Source: Agriotes lineatus
Lineage: Eukaryota > Arthropoda > Insecta > Coleoptera > Elateridae
DNA length: 64,000 nucleotides
Direction of reading: 5' to 3'
Assembly (NCBI GenBank): GCA_940337035.1
Contig: OW679197.1
Span: 61,897,903-61,961,902 of the forward strand
The notes under the pieces are model-generated. The model did not search any database. It was not told the DNA's origin and saw only the letters and a program-made list of their open reading frames with translations. This document shows positions 11,873 to 24,838 of the stretch, one piece after another; position 1 is the stretch's first letter, and the number at the start of each line of letters is the position of its first letter. The position numbers and the translations under genes were made by a program.

Positions 11873-12035
11873 GTGTGATCAACTTTTCATCTAGTGTGCC
11901 TATGGAATACTTCCTACCTGAAGGCAACTACAGGTCACTTGACAATCAAATGTCATTTAAGTATAAAAGTAGTTGCGTTCATAAATGAGGAACTATTCCA
12001 TAGCCACACTAGATGAAAATAATTTTTGATCATAC
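11873..12035. mobile_element. MITE related to its left neighbour (family X, copy 2)
   Basis: The left end 'gtgtgatcaacttttcatct' then 'agtgtgcctatggaat' pairs with a right end whose complement reads 'gtatgatcaaaaattatttt' then 'catctagtgtggctatggaa'. The terminal GTRTGATC and the CTAG-containing block match the element at 11453-11841, so two members of one family lie about 30 bases apart. Confidence 0.6.
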
Positions 12036-13470
12036 TTTAGATGTTAATAGTGGTTTTTATCTATTGTCTACTCTACAGTATGTAGAACTTTTTTGACTGA
12101 CTATAGTTAGATGATGTAAAAATGGAAATCAATGAATGTTATATTTTCTATAAGAGTTTAAATCGTTAGTATCTGATCACAATTGCTATTTTTACTGTTT
12201 CCTGTCTGTTCCACTGTTCAATAAAATTCCAACTTGTTTTATAATCTGTTTTTATTATTACTCTAGTTAGCAGTTTGATAGTTGGAGTAGCAGTGATACG
12301 GGTCTGTAGACCTCTCATTTTCCATTGTCGCTTTCTTATATATAGTAACACCACTAGCAAGTTGAGCTAACTTTCTGACGTTTTTCTATCTTGTAAATAT
12401 TTCTTTAGTAGTAGTTCCAATCATTTCACTATCGCCTCAATCCCTTCTTTTATTAGTTTAGGTAATATACCATTTGAGACTAGAGCTTTATTGTATTGCA
12501 TACATTGTTAAACTCAAAAGTAAATTTACAAGTAATCTAGCCAAAACTACAAATAGCTAGCTATAGTGGGACACAGGAGCGGGTCTATTCTGAAAGCGTA
12601 TGTGTTTCTGTCTAACTCAATTCGGGAGGGACGTAGAAGTTAGGTAATAATGATTTGCTGTGCGCCACTGGGTTATAAATTCTTAACCAGAAAATATTAG
12701 CATTTTCTAATCCAGAGAGGCACCTGCAACAAAATAGGCACATCGAAGTTGATCGAAATTCGATCAATTACCGATTTCGCACCCACGTACCTATTGCTGG
12801 TGTGCGCTGCACGCGACGTTCCCTCACTCATGGGATGAGTTTATAGGCGTCGAATTTATACTGGGGCAAAATTAACATAACAATTGTTAATGCTATTTTT
12901 TATTTGTTTCTCTGATGACCGCTATATCTTCTGAGTTCACATTTTTTATTTCTTTCTTTAATTATTCATTAGCTTCATTTCGTCTACTTCATTTTGTTTA
13001 TCTTATCCAATGAACTTTCTTCAGTGTTTTATTGGTTTTAGTACAACAATAGCCTTTTATATAAAATAGGTTTTTTTCTAATTTTGGTGCTCTACCATTT
13101 TATATATTTATTTTTTAATGCTGATTTTATCTATATTTTTACTGTCGAAATCAGAATTTTTATTTATTCTCACTTGGAGTTCTGGTTCCTACTCTGATGA
13201 TTTTGCTTTTAGGATTTTCCTGACCATTCTGGGTATCTTCTTCTTTATATGTGTTTGGATCATTTCCATTGTTGATTTTGTTTAGCCGAACGTTCCAATT
13301 TTTTCCCATCTCTTAGTTTTTTTATTGTAACAAAAAGTAGTTGTTCGTTAAATCAATTTCATTAAACACGTTTGATGACTATTTAAAATTAGTGCCAAAT
13401 GAAATCTTTATGTCGGGTGATACAGATTTGAAAACAGCAATCAGATTATTTTAGAGCAGTTACTATTGGT
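12036..13470. other. No recognisable gene
   Basis: A slightly GC-richer stretch at 12570-12860 (gacacaggagcgggtctatt; gcgctgcacgcgacgttccc) could be part of an old repeat. Otherwise T-rich DNA with no supported feature. Confidence 0.4.
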
Positions 13471-13471
13471 G

Positions 13472-13607
13472 TAATATATTAAAATACAAGTTGCAGAAGG
13501 CATCTATGCAAGCACGAATATGAAATTCCGAAACGAGCCGCATAGCAGCGAGTTAAGAAACAAATGAGTGCTTGAAGGACCTTCTGCAACGAGTGTTTTA
13601 TACTATT
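13472..13607. repeat. Imperfect hairpin with GC-rich tip
   Basis: The left arm 'ttgcagaaggcatctatgca' then 'agcacgaat' is mirrored by 'gagtgcttgaaggaccttct' then 'gcaa'. The tip is 'gaaacgagccgcatagcagc' followed by 'gag'. Arms are about 50 bases and imperfect. Same layout as the other GC-tipped hairpins in this window. Confidence 0.55.
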
Positions 13608-13650
13608 ATTTGCCGCTTTATACCATTTTATAAATAAAAAATAAAAATGT

Positions 13651-13779
13651 TTTCTATTTTGCGTTTAGAATAACTCCATTCTAGCACCCAAATGACGTCA
13701 TTTCATAGCGACTTATTCTAACACTCAAATGACGTCATTTGGGTGCTAGAATGGAGTTATTCTAAACGCAAAATAGAAA
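13651..13779. repeat. Palindrome with perfect 53-bp arms
   Basis: Arms 13651-13703 and 13727-13779 are exact reverse complements by my reading, beginning tttctattttgcgtttagaa and ending at the spacer with aaatgacgtcattt. The 23-base spacer includes a degraded partial repeat of the arm (ttattctaacactc). Perfect arms in an otherwise decayed landscape suggest recent formation or gene conversion. Confidence 0.85.
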
Positions 13780-14384
13780 AAGCTAATTAAGCGATTTCGT
13801 TATTTGCTAACAAAATGTTTTTGATTAAAGAATATTAGCACTTGTTACCATATCAACTCTAAACATCAAGCATTTTTATTTTCTTTGTAGGAAGTGTTGT
13901 AACTTAGTAACTTTTTTAAAAATATCACCTCTGTTAGTATAAGATGCATTAAAGAACTGAAAATGCTAGAATACGTTTAATAAATAGAAAAATTGAAATA
14001 AAATGAACCGGCCGGAGATATTAAACATTTAGCATCCTCGATTCATCATTTTGAGTGAGCCTTATCTTAATAGCTATTCTGAAGGGACGGACATTAAATA
14101 TTTTTTGCTCTTCAACCCATAATGAATGAATGCGGCACAGTTTCAGACTGTTTAGGTAAATTAACTAATAACATTTTGGTGTTGTATTTGTCAATTTAAA
14201 AGTTTACTGATATTTTGGCATAAGGAATTTTAAAGCGTATTTATAAATTTTCTTGGTATATTTAAACTGCAGTTATTTGGATTGCCTTGGCGGATTAGGT
14301 AATTATGCATTTCTCATTTTCTTTCTTTTAAAACATTTCAAAGAATTAGATTGTATGTACTATTGCGGCTCCATAAATTGTAAC

Positions 14385-14644
14385 GATTATTTTTTAAACA
14401 GTCCTATCAGCCAATAGTAATGAGCAAAAAATTCAAATCGACCAATAGCATCAAAATTACACTGACTATTGGCTAGTAGCTGATTACAGCGACTATTTTT
14501 TCACAAACCATTCAAACCGTTCTTTTGCTATAGCACAACTAGCTAAAAGTGGAGTAGGTGAGCAGCAGTTGTTAAAAATAACAGGACACTAATCTGGAAG
14601 CTCCATCAAACCCTATCTACAACAGGACTGTTTAAAAAATAATC
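14385..14644. mobile_element. MITE with 21-bp perfect terminal inverted repeats
   Basis: The left end gattattttttaaacagtcct and the right end aggactgtttaaaaaataatc are exact complements, 260 bases apart. The interior (gccaatagtaatgagc; ctattggctagtagctg) holds a second weaker inverted pair. No coding frame. The superfamily cannot be named from the ends alone. Confidence 0.75.
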
Positions 14645-17600
14645 ACGCCTAATTACATTCGTTGTAATAATTTTTTTATATAATTTTAACTAGATTAGCA
14701 CTCATTTTTGCTGCTATTAAGAAATCTCGTGAATTCGTGAATCTAGTTAAAATTATCAAAAATGATCACCACTTATATAATTACTGTTGATTATTTTTTC
14801 TCTGTAATTAAGCTCTCACGCAGTGCCGTGCGCAGGAAAATTGTCATTGCTGTCATTAATCAACTTGTCAGTGCTGTCATTAATCAGTTTGATTCAAAAT
14901 GCTAACGCAAGCTCAAAGGGGGTTTCTTATTGCAAAATTTGGAGAAGGTTGGCTGTTGCAGTGTGAAAATTGACAAGACAGCTATAATATGCGACATATG
15001 ATTGGTTCTATACAGAGAAGATAGAAAACGTTTTTGATTGCAATGAAAGTTTTTGAATTTTAATTCGCCCGCCAATAACTTTCTATCCAATTAATGCTAA
15101 TGCCGAGACCGACACAAAATGCCAGGTTTGCAATAACTGATTTTTCAGAAATTCTGGTAATGCGATAAAAGAATCTTTACGATTTATGAGGCCACAATAG
15201 TACATCTGTAGTGGTAGAATATATTATAATTATCAATACAGAAAACTATCAACTGTGCAATAAAATTATTAATTTGTTTCTAAAATAGCTTTGTTTTCGT
15301 AAAGTTCACTATTAAAACTTGAAAGTTTTGCTTATAGTCATTCTTCGAAATTTGTAAGACCAATATTTAAAAGCATTTAAACAGAAACAGCAAACTAGTT
15401 TATGAAGTTTATCCAGCCCAGCTAAGACTTTGTTTTTCGCTGCACCTTTCAAAGAAATTAGTCTTAGTTCCCGAGTATTTTCTACAAATTCCGACTTCCA
15501 AGCAAGTTCTTTGGGTAACGCGTAAACTAATTTTGAGGGCGAGTTTTTACTTATAACCATTCCCTTAGTCAGCGAAAACTGAAAAGGATTTAGCTTCAGC
15601 GTGGGAAAGTTACAAATTTAATCATCTACTCTTCAAATATTACAATTGTGTAGGATCGGCAACAAAATTAAATTATAATTTTATTAGAACTGACTGAAAT
15701 GTATTCTTGATTTCAGCTTTAACTGCAACCTTTACTGCTTTACCTTTTTTCACACAATATTCTGTTCGTTCACGCTATTTCTGTGAAAGAATTTAAACTG
15801 AATATTTTTTTTGCTAAACATGAATTGTGCTAAATCTGACAGCTTTTTTGCACAGAAAGAGATTAAAATACGGGAACGATTAATTAGACGATGTATGTAG
15901 TGTCACGCATACGAGGGAAGAAGATAATGGAATAAGCCAAGATTATGCCACGCTAATTTAATTTACACACATATTTTCACTTTATTGCTTTTAACTGCAA
16001 AATAGCTGGCCGTTTAGTAAAAGGGAAAAGTTAGTTACTAATTTATTTTTACAAAATATTTCAGGAAATTGTTCATACAGTAGAGACAAAAAAATGTTGT
16101 TGAAATTTGTATGTATTTTATTGTTGACTGTCTAGCATTTATGTATTTAAAAAGTCGCCCATTTATTATAGAAAGCGGAAATAGGTGTTGATTTGAAAAA
16201 TTACAATTGTATTTAGCGGTATGATATAATTTAACAATATTTAAAAAAGAAAATAAGAATTGTACTTGATTCTACACATGAACCGTTCAATTGTTAGTTG
16301 CTAGTTGCTAATCGTCATCAGAATTAATTGCAATTGAACGTGTAGTATTAAATATTGTTATCTTGAGTTGCAGGGCTTTGCCGTAGTTAAACGTCTGACT
16401 GTAAGACTTGCAATGTGCAGTATTGTTTAAAAGAAATCCACAGCTAATCCAACCGCTATATATTTCGGCAGACAACCTGACAAGCTGGAATTGAACATGA
16501 CGACACTACACCAGTTTGTTATAGGCGAAAACGACAATTACGACATAATCGGGAAAATACAAAGATCGTTTGTTCCAACTATGTTACGATATCCTGTAAA
16601 AGATGTTTGGCAGCTAAACTCAGTGGGAGTGTGAGGTTTATTACGATACCTAATAATTACGGCAACGCACTAATCTAAACGAAAATGTTAATTGCATTGA
16701 GCGCCACCATTTTTTAATCCGGAAAGTCTAATAAAAGCGGAAATGTGAACCCTCCTTTTGTGTTGTCGGTAGAGCTTGTGTGCCACTTCAGCGAGCAGCA
16801 TTGTCGAACCTACCTTTATTGAAATCCTGCAGCTGCTAAACCCCCTTACAGAAAATAAAATTGCATGCAACCTTCTACACGAAATAAAAAGTATAGTAAC
16901 TTAAAAATATGCGTATAAATATTTGACAAAAATTGAATAGAACGAAAGCGGTTAGTGCTCTTTCTTAAATACTTATAAAACTAGTTCCAGCTCTAAAACT
17001 GACTACAAAGGGGTGAACCTAGACTGCTGACGGTAGTAACTACTCAAATTCTTAATTACTTTTAGCGTTATGACGTCAAATAGAATTATTAAAAGGGCGA
17101 CACTGTCAAATAACTGATCACTTCACTGCACCCTAACAACGCTTTAAATTTACCAAGAACCTACAGTACCTCATTTTAGAAGTTTAAAGGCTGCGACCTT
17201 GTGTTCAACGAATTGCTGACGGAGCCGGTACACACAACTACTGCTAGAATGTTTGTTAGATGCGGTAAAGAAAGCTTCAACGGCCAGGGTGTTGTCGTTT
17301 GTCAAGAGTGAACGCTGTAAATTCCCTAATGGATGGAAGACATACGAACGACCTGCACTTTTCGATAGGCGAAAGCTGGCACAGATGAAAGTCCTGCTTA
17401 AAATTCACTTGCGCCTTAATTGGAGCTTTCAAAACTTCCGGTAGGAATTTTTGGTCACTATAACATCTCTCGTATGACTTTTAGGGCCTCGGAAAACTAC
17501 ACATTATTGCGATGAACAATGCGAAAATCAACGGCAACTCGCAACCACAATTAACTTTATTATACACACAACTAAATTCTGGATTTCACTACACATAATG

Positions 17601-19670
17601 ACGGAATTTTGACGGGACCAGCAAAAGCTGCTCAGGGCCAGCAACAATTAAAAATTCTTCTTGAAACTTAGAGTGTGTGATTGTGACTGACTTGAAGACG
17701 TGGTAAAATGAATAAAGACGCAAGATCGGCGTCACCTTCAAATTCACTCAGACACCCATACGAATTCTCTCTATGTGCCATGTTGCATTACAGTTTATAG
17801 GAAACACACATGCCGGAAGTCACGTAGGCTAAGACCTATCTTTCGAAGTCGACTCAGTGGTACCGAAAGTCGTTAAAAAGATGACATAGTGTCACGCATG
17901 GCCCAACAGTTGAATACTGAAGTAGAACTATAAAAAGCGAGGCGGTAAAATAGCAATCTCTATACTTAGAGGGCTCTGCAGCCACTCGACGGGTGACAAA
18001 AAGATGTCTCTAGTTATTTCGATATAAAGTAAATTTTACATAGCGTACTGAGCTGACGAATTCATACTCATAAATGGATGAAATTTTGCGTAAAAGCATA
18101 ATTCGGAAGAGAGTACTAGAATCTTAAATTTTCCTAACAAACCAACGTCCAGTGACAATATTCTTTCAGATCAAGGAAGCGTTTTATTAAAAACGTATTG
18201 CTTGAGCTGAACTAGTGCCATTGAACAGTGCGTAGTCAAACCTATTCTGTTGAACGCTCATTGGTCAATAGAATCACGTTAATGTGAGCAGAATAAAAAG
18301 GATAAGGTGCCAAAAGCAGTTTTACCTCGAATATTTGCAGGCTATAATTGCGTTAACATCTTTTAGGTAATTATGGCGTCAGATACAGTTGATAAGTTAG
18401 ATTACGTAAAATATAAATTCCAAATGATGAAAGTCGGGAGAAATTTAAAACACAATGATTACAACTCTTTTTTTATGTTTTATTCGTTTAAAATGTTACT
18501 TACTGACTCAGAAAAAAATACGGTTTGTCCATAGACGTTTAACTAGACCTAACATCCTTGGGAGTGTTCTGAGTTTCGAAACCTCTAATTATTTCACGCT
18601 TCAATTTCATGAGTTTAGCTGTGTATAGATGCATTAGTTGTATACGCTGATAGCGCGTCTTGATCGCGACCATTGTTTGTTTTCTGCGCGCGAAAAGTAG
18701 TAGGATTAGACATTTGTTTTTTGTTTCTATATGCAATTATGTAATACTTTTACGGTTTTCACTATTAATTTTTTATGTCACGTCAAGGCCTAAATATACG
18801 TATATTCTCGTGCTAGTATTTTCTGTTCAAAATTTTGATGATATTTATGCTGTTATTGATTGCATTTTTGTGCATCCACAATCTGTAGTATTTTTCTGCA
18901 TTTGAAACCTTTATAGTACATTGTTTCAATCAAAATAAAAACATGCAGAAAACATGAGTATCATAAAGACATACTTTAAGTTTGAGTTTCCTGTACATTT
19001 TAAACCCTTAAGTTTCGTCGAAAACATTAACAGAGAAGTATTAAATATTAAACAATCACTTAAAAGCTAAATTGTTTCTGATTTATTAATTTATTCAGAA
19101 AATGTCACTCCCAAGTAAGCACGTTCGACTTTAGGACCACTTTGTATGCAAATTGAGTGCACTTTGCAGTTCATGAGACAGCGGTGGTTGGAATATTAAA
19201 TATCATCACCCAGGTAACTGCACTTTGCTTGAAGGTTATCGTGTGAGCATTACTGTAATTTATTTATAACTGTAAATCTTAAGTTTGGCCTAGGGAGGAA
19301 AAGTAAGCTAAGAATGAAATTTTGAGGACGTTAAATACCTCTCTCCAGTCAATATTAATTTGAATAACAGTAATCGATGATGAAATTAAAACGAAAATTT
19401 CAATTTCATGATATATTATACGATGCTGGTTCAATTTAAACCTGATTATTTCCTTCATATCGATAATAATGCGTAATCACCATGGTTTCTGTCAGTTTAA
19501 TAATGACTAAAATTCAAACGTCAAAATTTAATCGCGGTTAAATTTATGTCAAAATTTAATCGCTTGTGCATAATTTTAACATGATTATTAAAGGTATTTC
19601 ACCAACTGAATTTGATCTATTTATTCAGGAAATAATCACTCCGAACATCCCGCGTGCATGTAAACTAGCC
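14645..19670. other. Long interval without recognisable gene
   Basis: I see an 18-base inverted pair (tataattttaactagatt at about 14680, complement at 14740) and a short direct repeat tgctgtcattaatca at 14850-14890. Frames at 15312-15560 (-), 16688-16870 (-), 17253-17444 (+) and 18660-18905 (+) have no recognisable domain or splice context. A block near 17500-17850 looks like possible LTR-type untranslated sequence, but no partner repeat was found. Confidence 0.4.
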
Positions 19671-19675
19671 TGAAT

Positions 19676-19839
19676 AAATTTTGACGATTTTCTGTCAGAA
19701 TGTTTTGCTCTGAAGAAATGTATCTCTTAAATTTTCCGCTTCAAAATTCCTCGTGCTGCGCACTCGGGATTCTTGTTGAGCGGCAAATTTACTTGACAAA
19801 TTTCTTAGCAAAACATTCTAACAGAAAACGTCAAAATTT
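19676..19839. repeat. Hairpin with GC-rich tip
   Basis: The left arm 'aaattttgacgattttctgt' then 'cagaatgttttgct' is mirrored by 'agcaaaacattctaacagaa' then 'aacgtcaaaattt'. The tip contains cctcgtgctgcgcactcggg. Further copies of gtcaaaatttaatcg stand upstream at about 19520 and 19551. Same architecture as the other GC-tipped hairpins. Confidence 0.65.
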
Positions 19840-19929
19840 AATCGGCTATTTTAATGCACTTGGGATATTACTGTTGATTAAATCTAATGTGTCATGCAAC
19901 TATAGACTGTTCTCTGGATGATGTCATTT

Positions 19930-20075
19930 TTGACAGTGATCTATTATGAGATGTTTTATCGGACTTTTTCCACTGTCTCGGGTGTTTACCACACGACGTT
20001 TCGGGAGTTTTTGGTCTACGCCCGTCCTCAGGTCCTTCTCAGGACTAACCAGGAGAGGAGAATTGCTGTGTCACT
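19930..20075 (-). mobile_element. Penelope-like 3' end scrap with hammerhead-like motif
   Basis: On the - strand, CTGAGGA (20031-20025) is followed by a potential GGG/CCC stem and GAAACGTC (20002-19995). A motif of the type CTGANGA...GAAAC is typical of terminal regions of Penelope-like retroelements, which are reported to carry hammerhead ribozymes. The coding part of the element is not visible next to it. A second motif of this kind follows the Penelope remnant at 55568-55600. Confidence 0.45.
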
Positions 20076-22936
20076 GTTTTACATATCAAGTTTCATAAGT
20101 TTGTTGCTACTATATAACATTAAAATCATTGGAAAATATTGTCTTTAGCGTAAATTTTTCGTTCAAACGGGATCACTAAGCTGTAATTAAATTTTTAACT
20201 GCAGAAGGCTTTACATCTCTAGTTCATGTGTAACGCTGCATTTTATTTAAAAGAACCTAATGTTAATATTAAGAGTGAAACTACTTGTAAGAAACATTCA
20301 GACGATTGCAAACTACAATTCGCAACAAGTAATAAGGAAAATTTACAAATGGTGCATAATTTTGCAAGATAACGCACGATCTCATGTTGCTGTATTTGTT
20401 CAAGATCGAATTAAGAGATTTAAGTGGAATACACTGCAACGTATTTATTAATGTCCCGATAGATCAGTTTCGTTCGGGGCTGAGATACAGCAAGCTCGTA
20501 AATAACTGTTCCTGCAATCATATCTATGATGTTATTAATAGGAATTAATAGTTAGGTGCAGCAGTTGCCTATGGGGCCTTGATGAGCGAGTGGCGGACAC
20601 AGCGCAATTCAGAGCATTCGGCAGAGAGTTCAACTACCAGCCCGGGCGTTCCGGTTTCGCTTAGTTAAGGTTAGCCTAAGTGACGCCCGCACCCTCTGAA
20701 GTAATCCTAAAGCAGTTTCGAGGGAGGGGGGGTAACGTTAGAGAATAGACGAAAAAATCAGTTTCCTTTACACGTATAAAACAAGGTCTGTTTTACAAAT
20801 AGGTAACAGTAACACAATGTTGCTGCATCCTATAGTACTACATTTTTGAGTTTTTATATTTGAATATTGAATATATATGTTATGCAACTTTTGGATTGGT
20901 TCCGCTAATTGAGTTTTGCACTCAAAGTCGTTTATATCAATTACGCAGTATGTTAAAGTGTGCCACCCTAACAGTAATAGAAATGCCATTTTTATAAAAA
21001 AGACGGTGTATTGAAAAAGCACTAATTTTTTAATAGAAACAAGCTTTTTCAGTTATCTATCTGGCTTCTGGAGGTGACTTATCACGAATGCAGTCAAAAA
21101 TTGAATGTTGTATTGATGGAAGATGTATAGTTTTAAACTGAAAAAATATATAAAATCAAGAATAAGACACTATGAATGTGATGGCTAAATAACTATAGAT
21201 TCTTGTTGATATGACACAATTGTTCAGATTATTTATGAATTTATGTACTTTCACTTGCCATGTGCAGCATGCATATTTCTTTCCATAAAAAATACATCTG
21301 CACAAAATGTCAGCGTAGTAATAATTGATACACAAATTATCAAATATTTTGAAGCGGTAGTTAAACTTAGGGGTGAGATTAAATTACTTCATGGTTTTAT
21401 ATTCTGTTAAGTGTAAATTTTACATTGATTTAAATTAATTTATCATTCAGGAATTTTCTGGAGTTTTCAGCCATTTTCAGGTATTATGATGTAGGTTAAC
21501 TTCTTCGTTGATATAGATTCGGTTGTCTACATTTCCTTTTTCATTGTATAAATTTTGAAAATCTTTAAAAGCTGGTACAAATTTGGTGATTTTTTAAAGA
21601 TTACCAGTATATAAAAGGATCAATTTCCTGTGTCCATTTTGGGTGATGACCGATAGGTTGCTTTTGGTAAATTCCCACTTAAGTGTGGATGAAAATCCTT
21701 CGACATCGTTGAAAAGTTTAGCCCAGCATCTTTGTGTTGTGTGCAATTGCAGAAATATTCACCTGTGGCCCAACTTCTGAACATAAATTTGGGTTAGCCC
21801 TTGCACGTCACTTGTTGCTATTGTATAATTATTTCAAGCTTCTTTTTACTCTATTTAGTATTTTTCTCTTTTGGGCTCTGTTGTCGGCACTTGGAGCAGC
21901 TGAACGGATCTGCAAACGGTTATGAGACACTTGTCAAGCTACGCCTTCTCCTCACGCGATTACACATATCCACCTAGAAAAAGGCTTATAGAACCCGACC
22001 TTGTAGTTTTGAGCAGCCCCTGTGACTTCCTCATGGTCGCCGGCCATCTAGGACTTGCATGTGCATTCCCTGATACTTGCGTTTTCCCTCGTGGTCGAGC
22101 TGTTTTTTAGCCCGTGGAAAAGCAGATATTTAAAATATCTTGTGTGAATTTGCGGTTATAGTTGCATGCAGAAAAATATTCTGTCTGCTGCAGCACTGCT
22201 TATTGCGCGTTTGTTAAGTTAGCTGTGACATGCTAAAGTTTATTAGCAGATGCTAGTTTCATATGGTAATAATATTGGCACGACACAGAAGGGTGTAGAG
22301 TCCAGGCAAAGCAGGTAACGTTAATACTATGCGGGACTAATACATCCGAATAGACTTTTGGTTCTTGTACCATTTTGATAGTGGCTGTCAACTTCGTTGA
22401 TTTTGGTCGTATTCAACTCGTTGCTTAGCGGACACGTTCGTCAATCTTTTTTCGCGATAATATTAAATGCGAGTTAGTACTGAAGCATTTGAAACCTTTG
22501 TTATCGGTTTTACACTAATAAATGAAGTGTATAATAATTGGGATGCCACAGGCAGGTTTGATAGCGTAATGAACCTCACAGTTGAGAATATGAGCTTCTG
22601 TGCCCCGTGATCGCACCGAGTTAACTAACGGTTGGAAATCATATAACTCTTCACTCACTCTTTAGTTTATTTTATTTTTTTTCCGACAGATGTATCTACA
22701 TGCATAAAAAACTTCACATTTACAACTAATAAAAATAATACAAAACTAAGAATAAAATCAGCGTCACGATTCACAACAAATACAATAAAATGTACAAAAC
22801 AGATTGCCATTTCGAACATTTTCGCTTATGCAATATTTACGTTATTGTTTGAGTTGAGTACATTATATTAAGTGTAAGTAAACAATTGGGTTGTAGAAAT
22901 GTCTGCTGTTTATTTACTTCTTTATGGGAAATGTTA
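20076..22936. other. No recognisable gene
   Basis: At 20570-20660 there is a tRNA-like pattern (gatgagcgagtggcgg, then gagttcaactacc) that may be an old SINE head. A hydrophobic frame at 21734-21925 is discussed under rejected items. Otherwise AT-rich DNA without support for a gene. Confidence 0.4.
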
Positions 22937-23082
22937 TGTGGTTTAGGGATTTATACCATCAGCTGTAGGTCTTCTTGTTTGGACCGTCTTGAACCAGCGG
23001 CGCTTCCGGGCAACTCACCCCGTTCTGCTCAGGATCTAACTGGCAAAACTTTGCTACACCACACACAATTCCTAAATCACAA
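22937..23082. mobile_element. Short MITE, copy 1 of a pair
   Basis: Runs from tgtggtttagggattta to aattcctaaatcacaatg, its near complement. The interior shares 'ctgtaggtcttcttgtttgg', 'accgtcttgaaccag' and 'tggcaaaactttgctacacc' with 24682-24838. About 146 bases. Small frames across it are incidental. Confidence 0.7.
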
Positions 23083-24681
23083 TGTTTTGCTTCTGTAAAA
23101 GATTATTAAGTACTTATTTATTTAATTTTTCGTATCGAAATTATTCGTTATTTAGCAATTTTCATGCAAAGGCATTCAATTTTTTTGTATTTAAAACGTT
23201 ACTTATTTACTTTAGAATGCTCAATGGTTTTGAACTGTTGTGATTACTGATGTTGCCAATTTATTAATTGGAACATGGAAAGAACGGCCAGCTATGATTT
23301 TATATGTATTATTCATTAGCAAACAAATCTTTCGTATATGTCGTGTTGACAATGACAACAATAATTGTGATAAATTAAATATTTATTGTAAAACTTGTAG
23401 AACTTCTCAGCCAATCTTTAGAAATGGCATAACGCTAAAATACAATAGAAAACTGTACGTGTTAAAGCATAATAGCTTAAACTAATGAAGACTGAAGGAA
23501 CTTATAATATACATAATTTAATTTTTGTTTTAACAATTGGCGTATTGTTACCCTTATAAGTAAAAAAAAAACGTTATGCTAGGCAGCATATTAAACATTT
23601 CATTCCTAGGTTTGTTTGAAATTTCTTTATATGAAGCCAATGAAGGGCACGTCTCGAAATTAATTTCAGATGTGCTGTTTTATCGATGTTTATGTTTTTT
23701 CACAGTTAGGCCTAGATGTAGTTATAGCGCTAGGAATATGCGTTTTAAATTATAATTGATTTAATAATAGTGGAATGCTCTTTGCTATGTAACTTTAAGC
23801 TACTGAGATACCGATATATGAAAGGCGTTGGTAAAAAAGGACGTTCTTATTTTCTAACCCCCTTAAACAGAGACCATCAGTTTCTTACATCTTGGTGCTT
23901 TATGTAGTTAATGATTCTTTTTAGCTTATACAAGCACATATTTTCTTTTAAGTAGAAGTTGATAGAAATTATTATTTTCTTTCAGATCTTGAACTCATAT
24001 TTAACTTTTAACATTCTTAACATCTTCTAGCTCACAAAATTAAATTGGTAACTCCTCGTGGGGGGTTTTGAGTAAAAACACGAAAAATGTGCTGGTCTTA
24101 TGAAATTGAAAGCATTCTACCTACGATTTGTCGCGGTGATATTCCTAACCGATTGTGCTAAAAAATCGAAAAAACTTGACGTTCACCTTATGCGGTTAGT
24201 TATGCGAGATAGTTTTACTGATAATGAATTTAATATTGCCTAGATTGGCTATCCTGCCTGTTAGCATTTTGGTTGCGTTCAACGCGTTTAGCTCTGAAAA
24301 TACACGATTAAGAGTAAAACACCCTAGGCGTAATGGTACCATTCGATTAGGACGCGTTTATAAAAATTAATTGATGGTTGAAGCGATTTGATGAGACTCC
24401 CGTTTATCGATATCGCAGTACTTGATTTTTAAGTCACTATAACCTTATAGTTGAGATACGTGTACTCGAGTGAATTGCGAGTTAAAATCGTAGAATTTTG
24501 TTTTTCACTTCAAATTTACTAACATTAAAATTTTGTACATTTCATAAGTAAAACTAAATTAAATCTGCAATTCCAATTACAAATTAATGTCCTATCACAG
24601 ATTCGTGTTGCCTTCTTCGACTATGGTGCAGAGTTTGTACGCGTACATACTGTAAATAAATAATTAGGTTATTTCAATCTA
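23083..24681. other. No recognisable gene
   Basis: AT-rich interval between the two MITE copies. The 81-codon frame at 23240-23485 has no recognisable motif. Confidence 0.4.
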
Positions 24682-24838
24682 TGTGGTTTAGGAACTTACA
24701 CGGACACCTGTAGGTTTTCTGGCTTGGACCGTCTCGAACCAGTGACGCTTCCGGACAACCTCCCCCCCCCCCCAATCCTGCTTAGGAACTAGCTGGCAAA
24801 AATTTGCTACACCACGAGAGAATTCCTGAACCGCAGTG
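24682..24838. mobile_element. Short MITE, copy 2 of a pair
   Basis: Runs from tgtggtttaggaactta to aattcctgaaccgcagtg. It matches 22937-23082 through 'ctgtaggttttctggcttgg', 'accgtctcgaaccagtgacg' and 'gctggcaaaaatttgctaca'. A run of about 11 C residues replaces part of the middle. Confidence 0.7.

Noticed and set aside
13692..13740. TGACGTCA as cAMP-response elements
   Set aside because: The octamer occurs because it is part of the palindrome arms; no promoter or gene is nearby.
17460..17850. LTR of a retrotransposon
   Set aside because: It has LTR-like texture (a polyadenylation-like AATAAA on +), but no second copy, primer-binding site or adjacent gag/pol was found.
21734..21925. Hydrophobic frame (LLFTLFSIFLFWALLSALGA) as TM1 exon of the K2P channel
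   Set aside because: It lacks the conserved glutamate and pore-helix context of K2P TM1, and no donor with the phase needed for the exon at 25655 was found.
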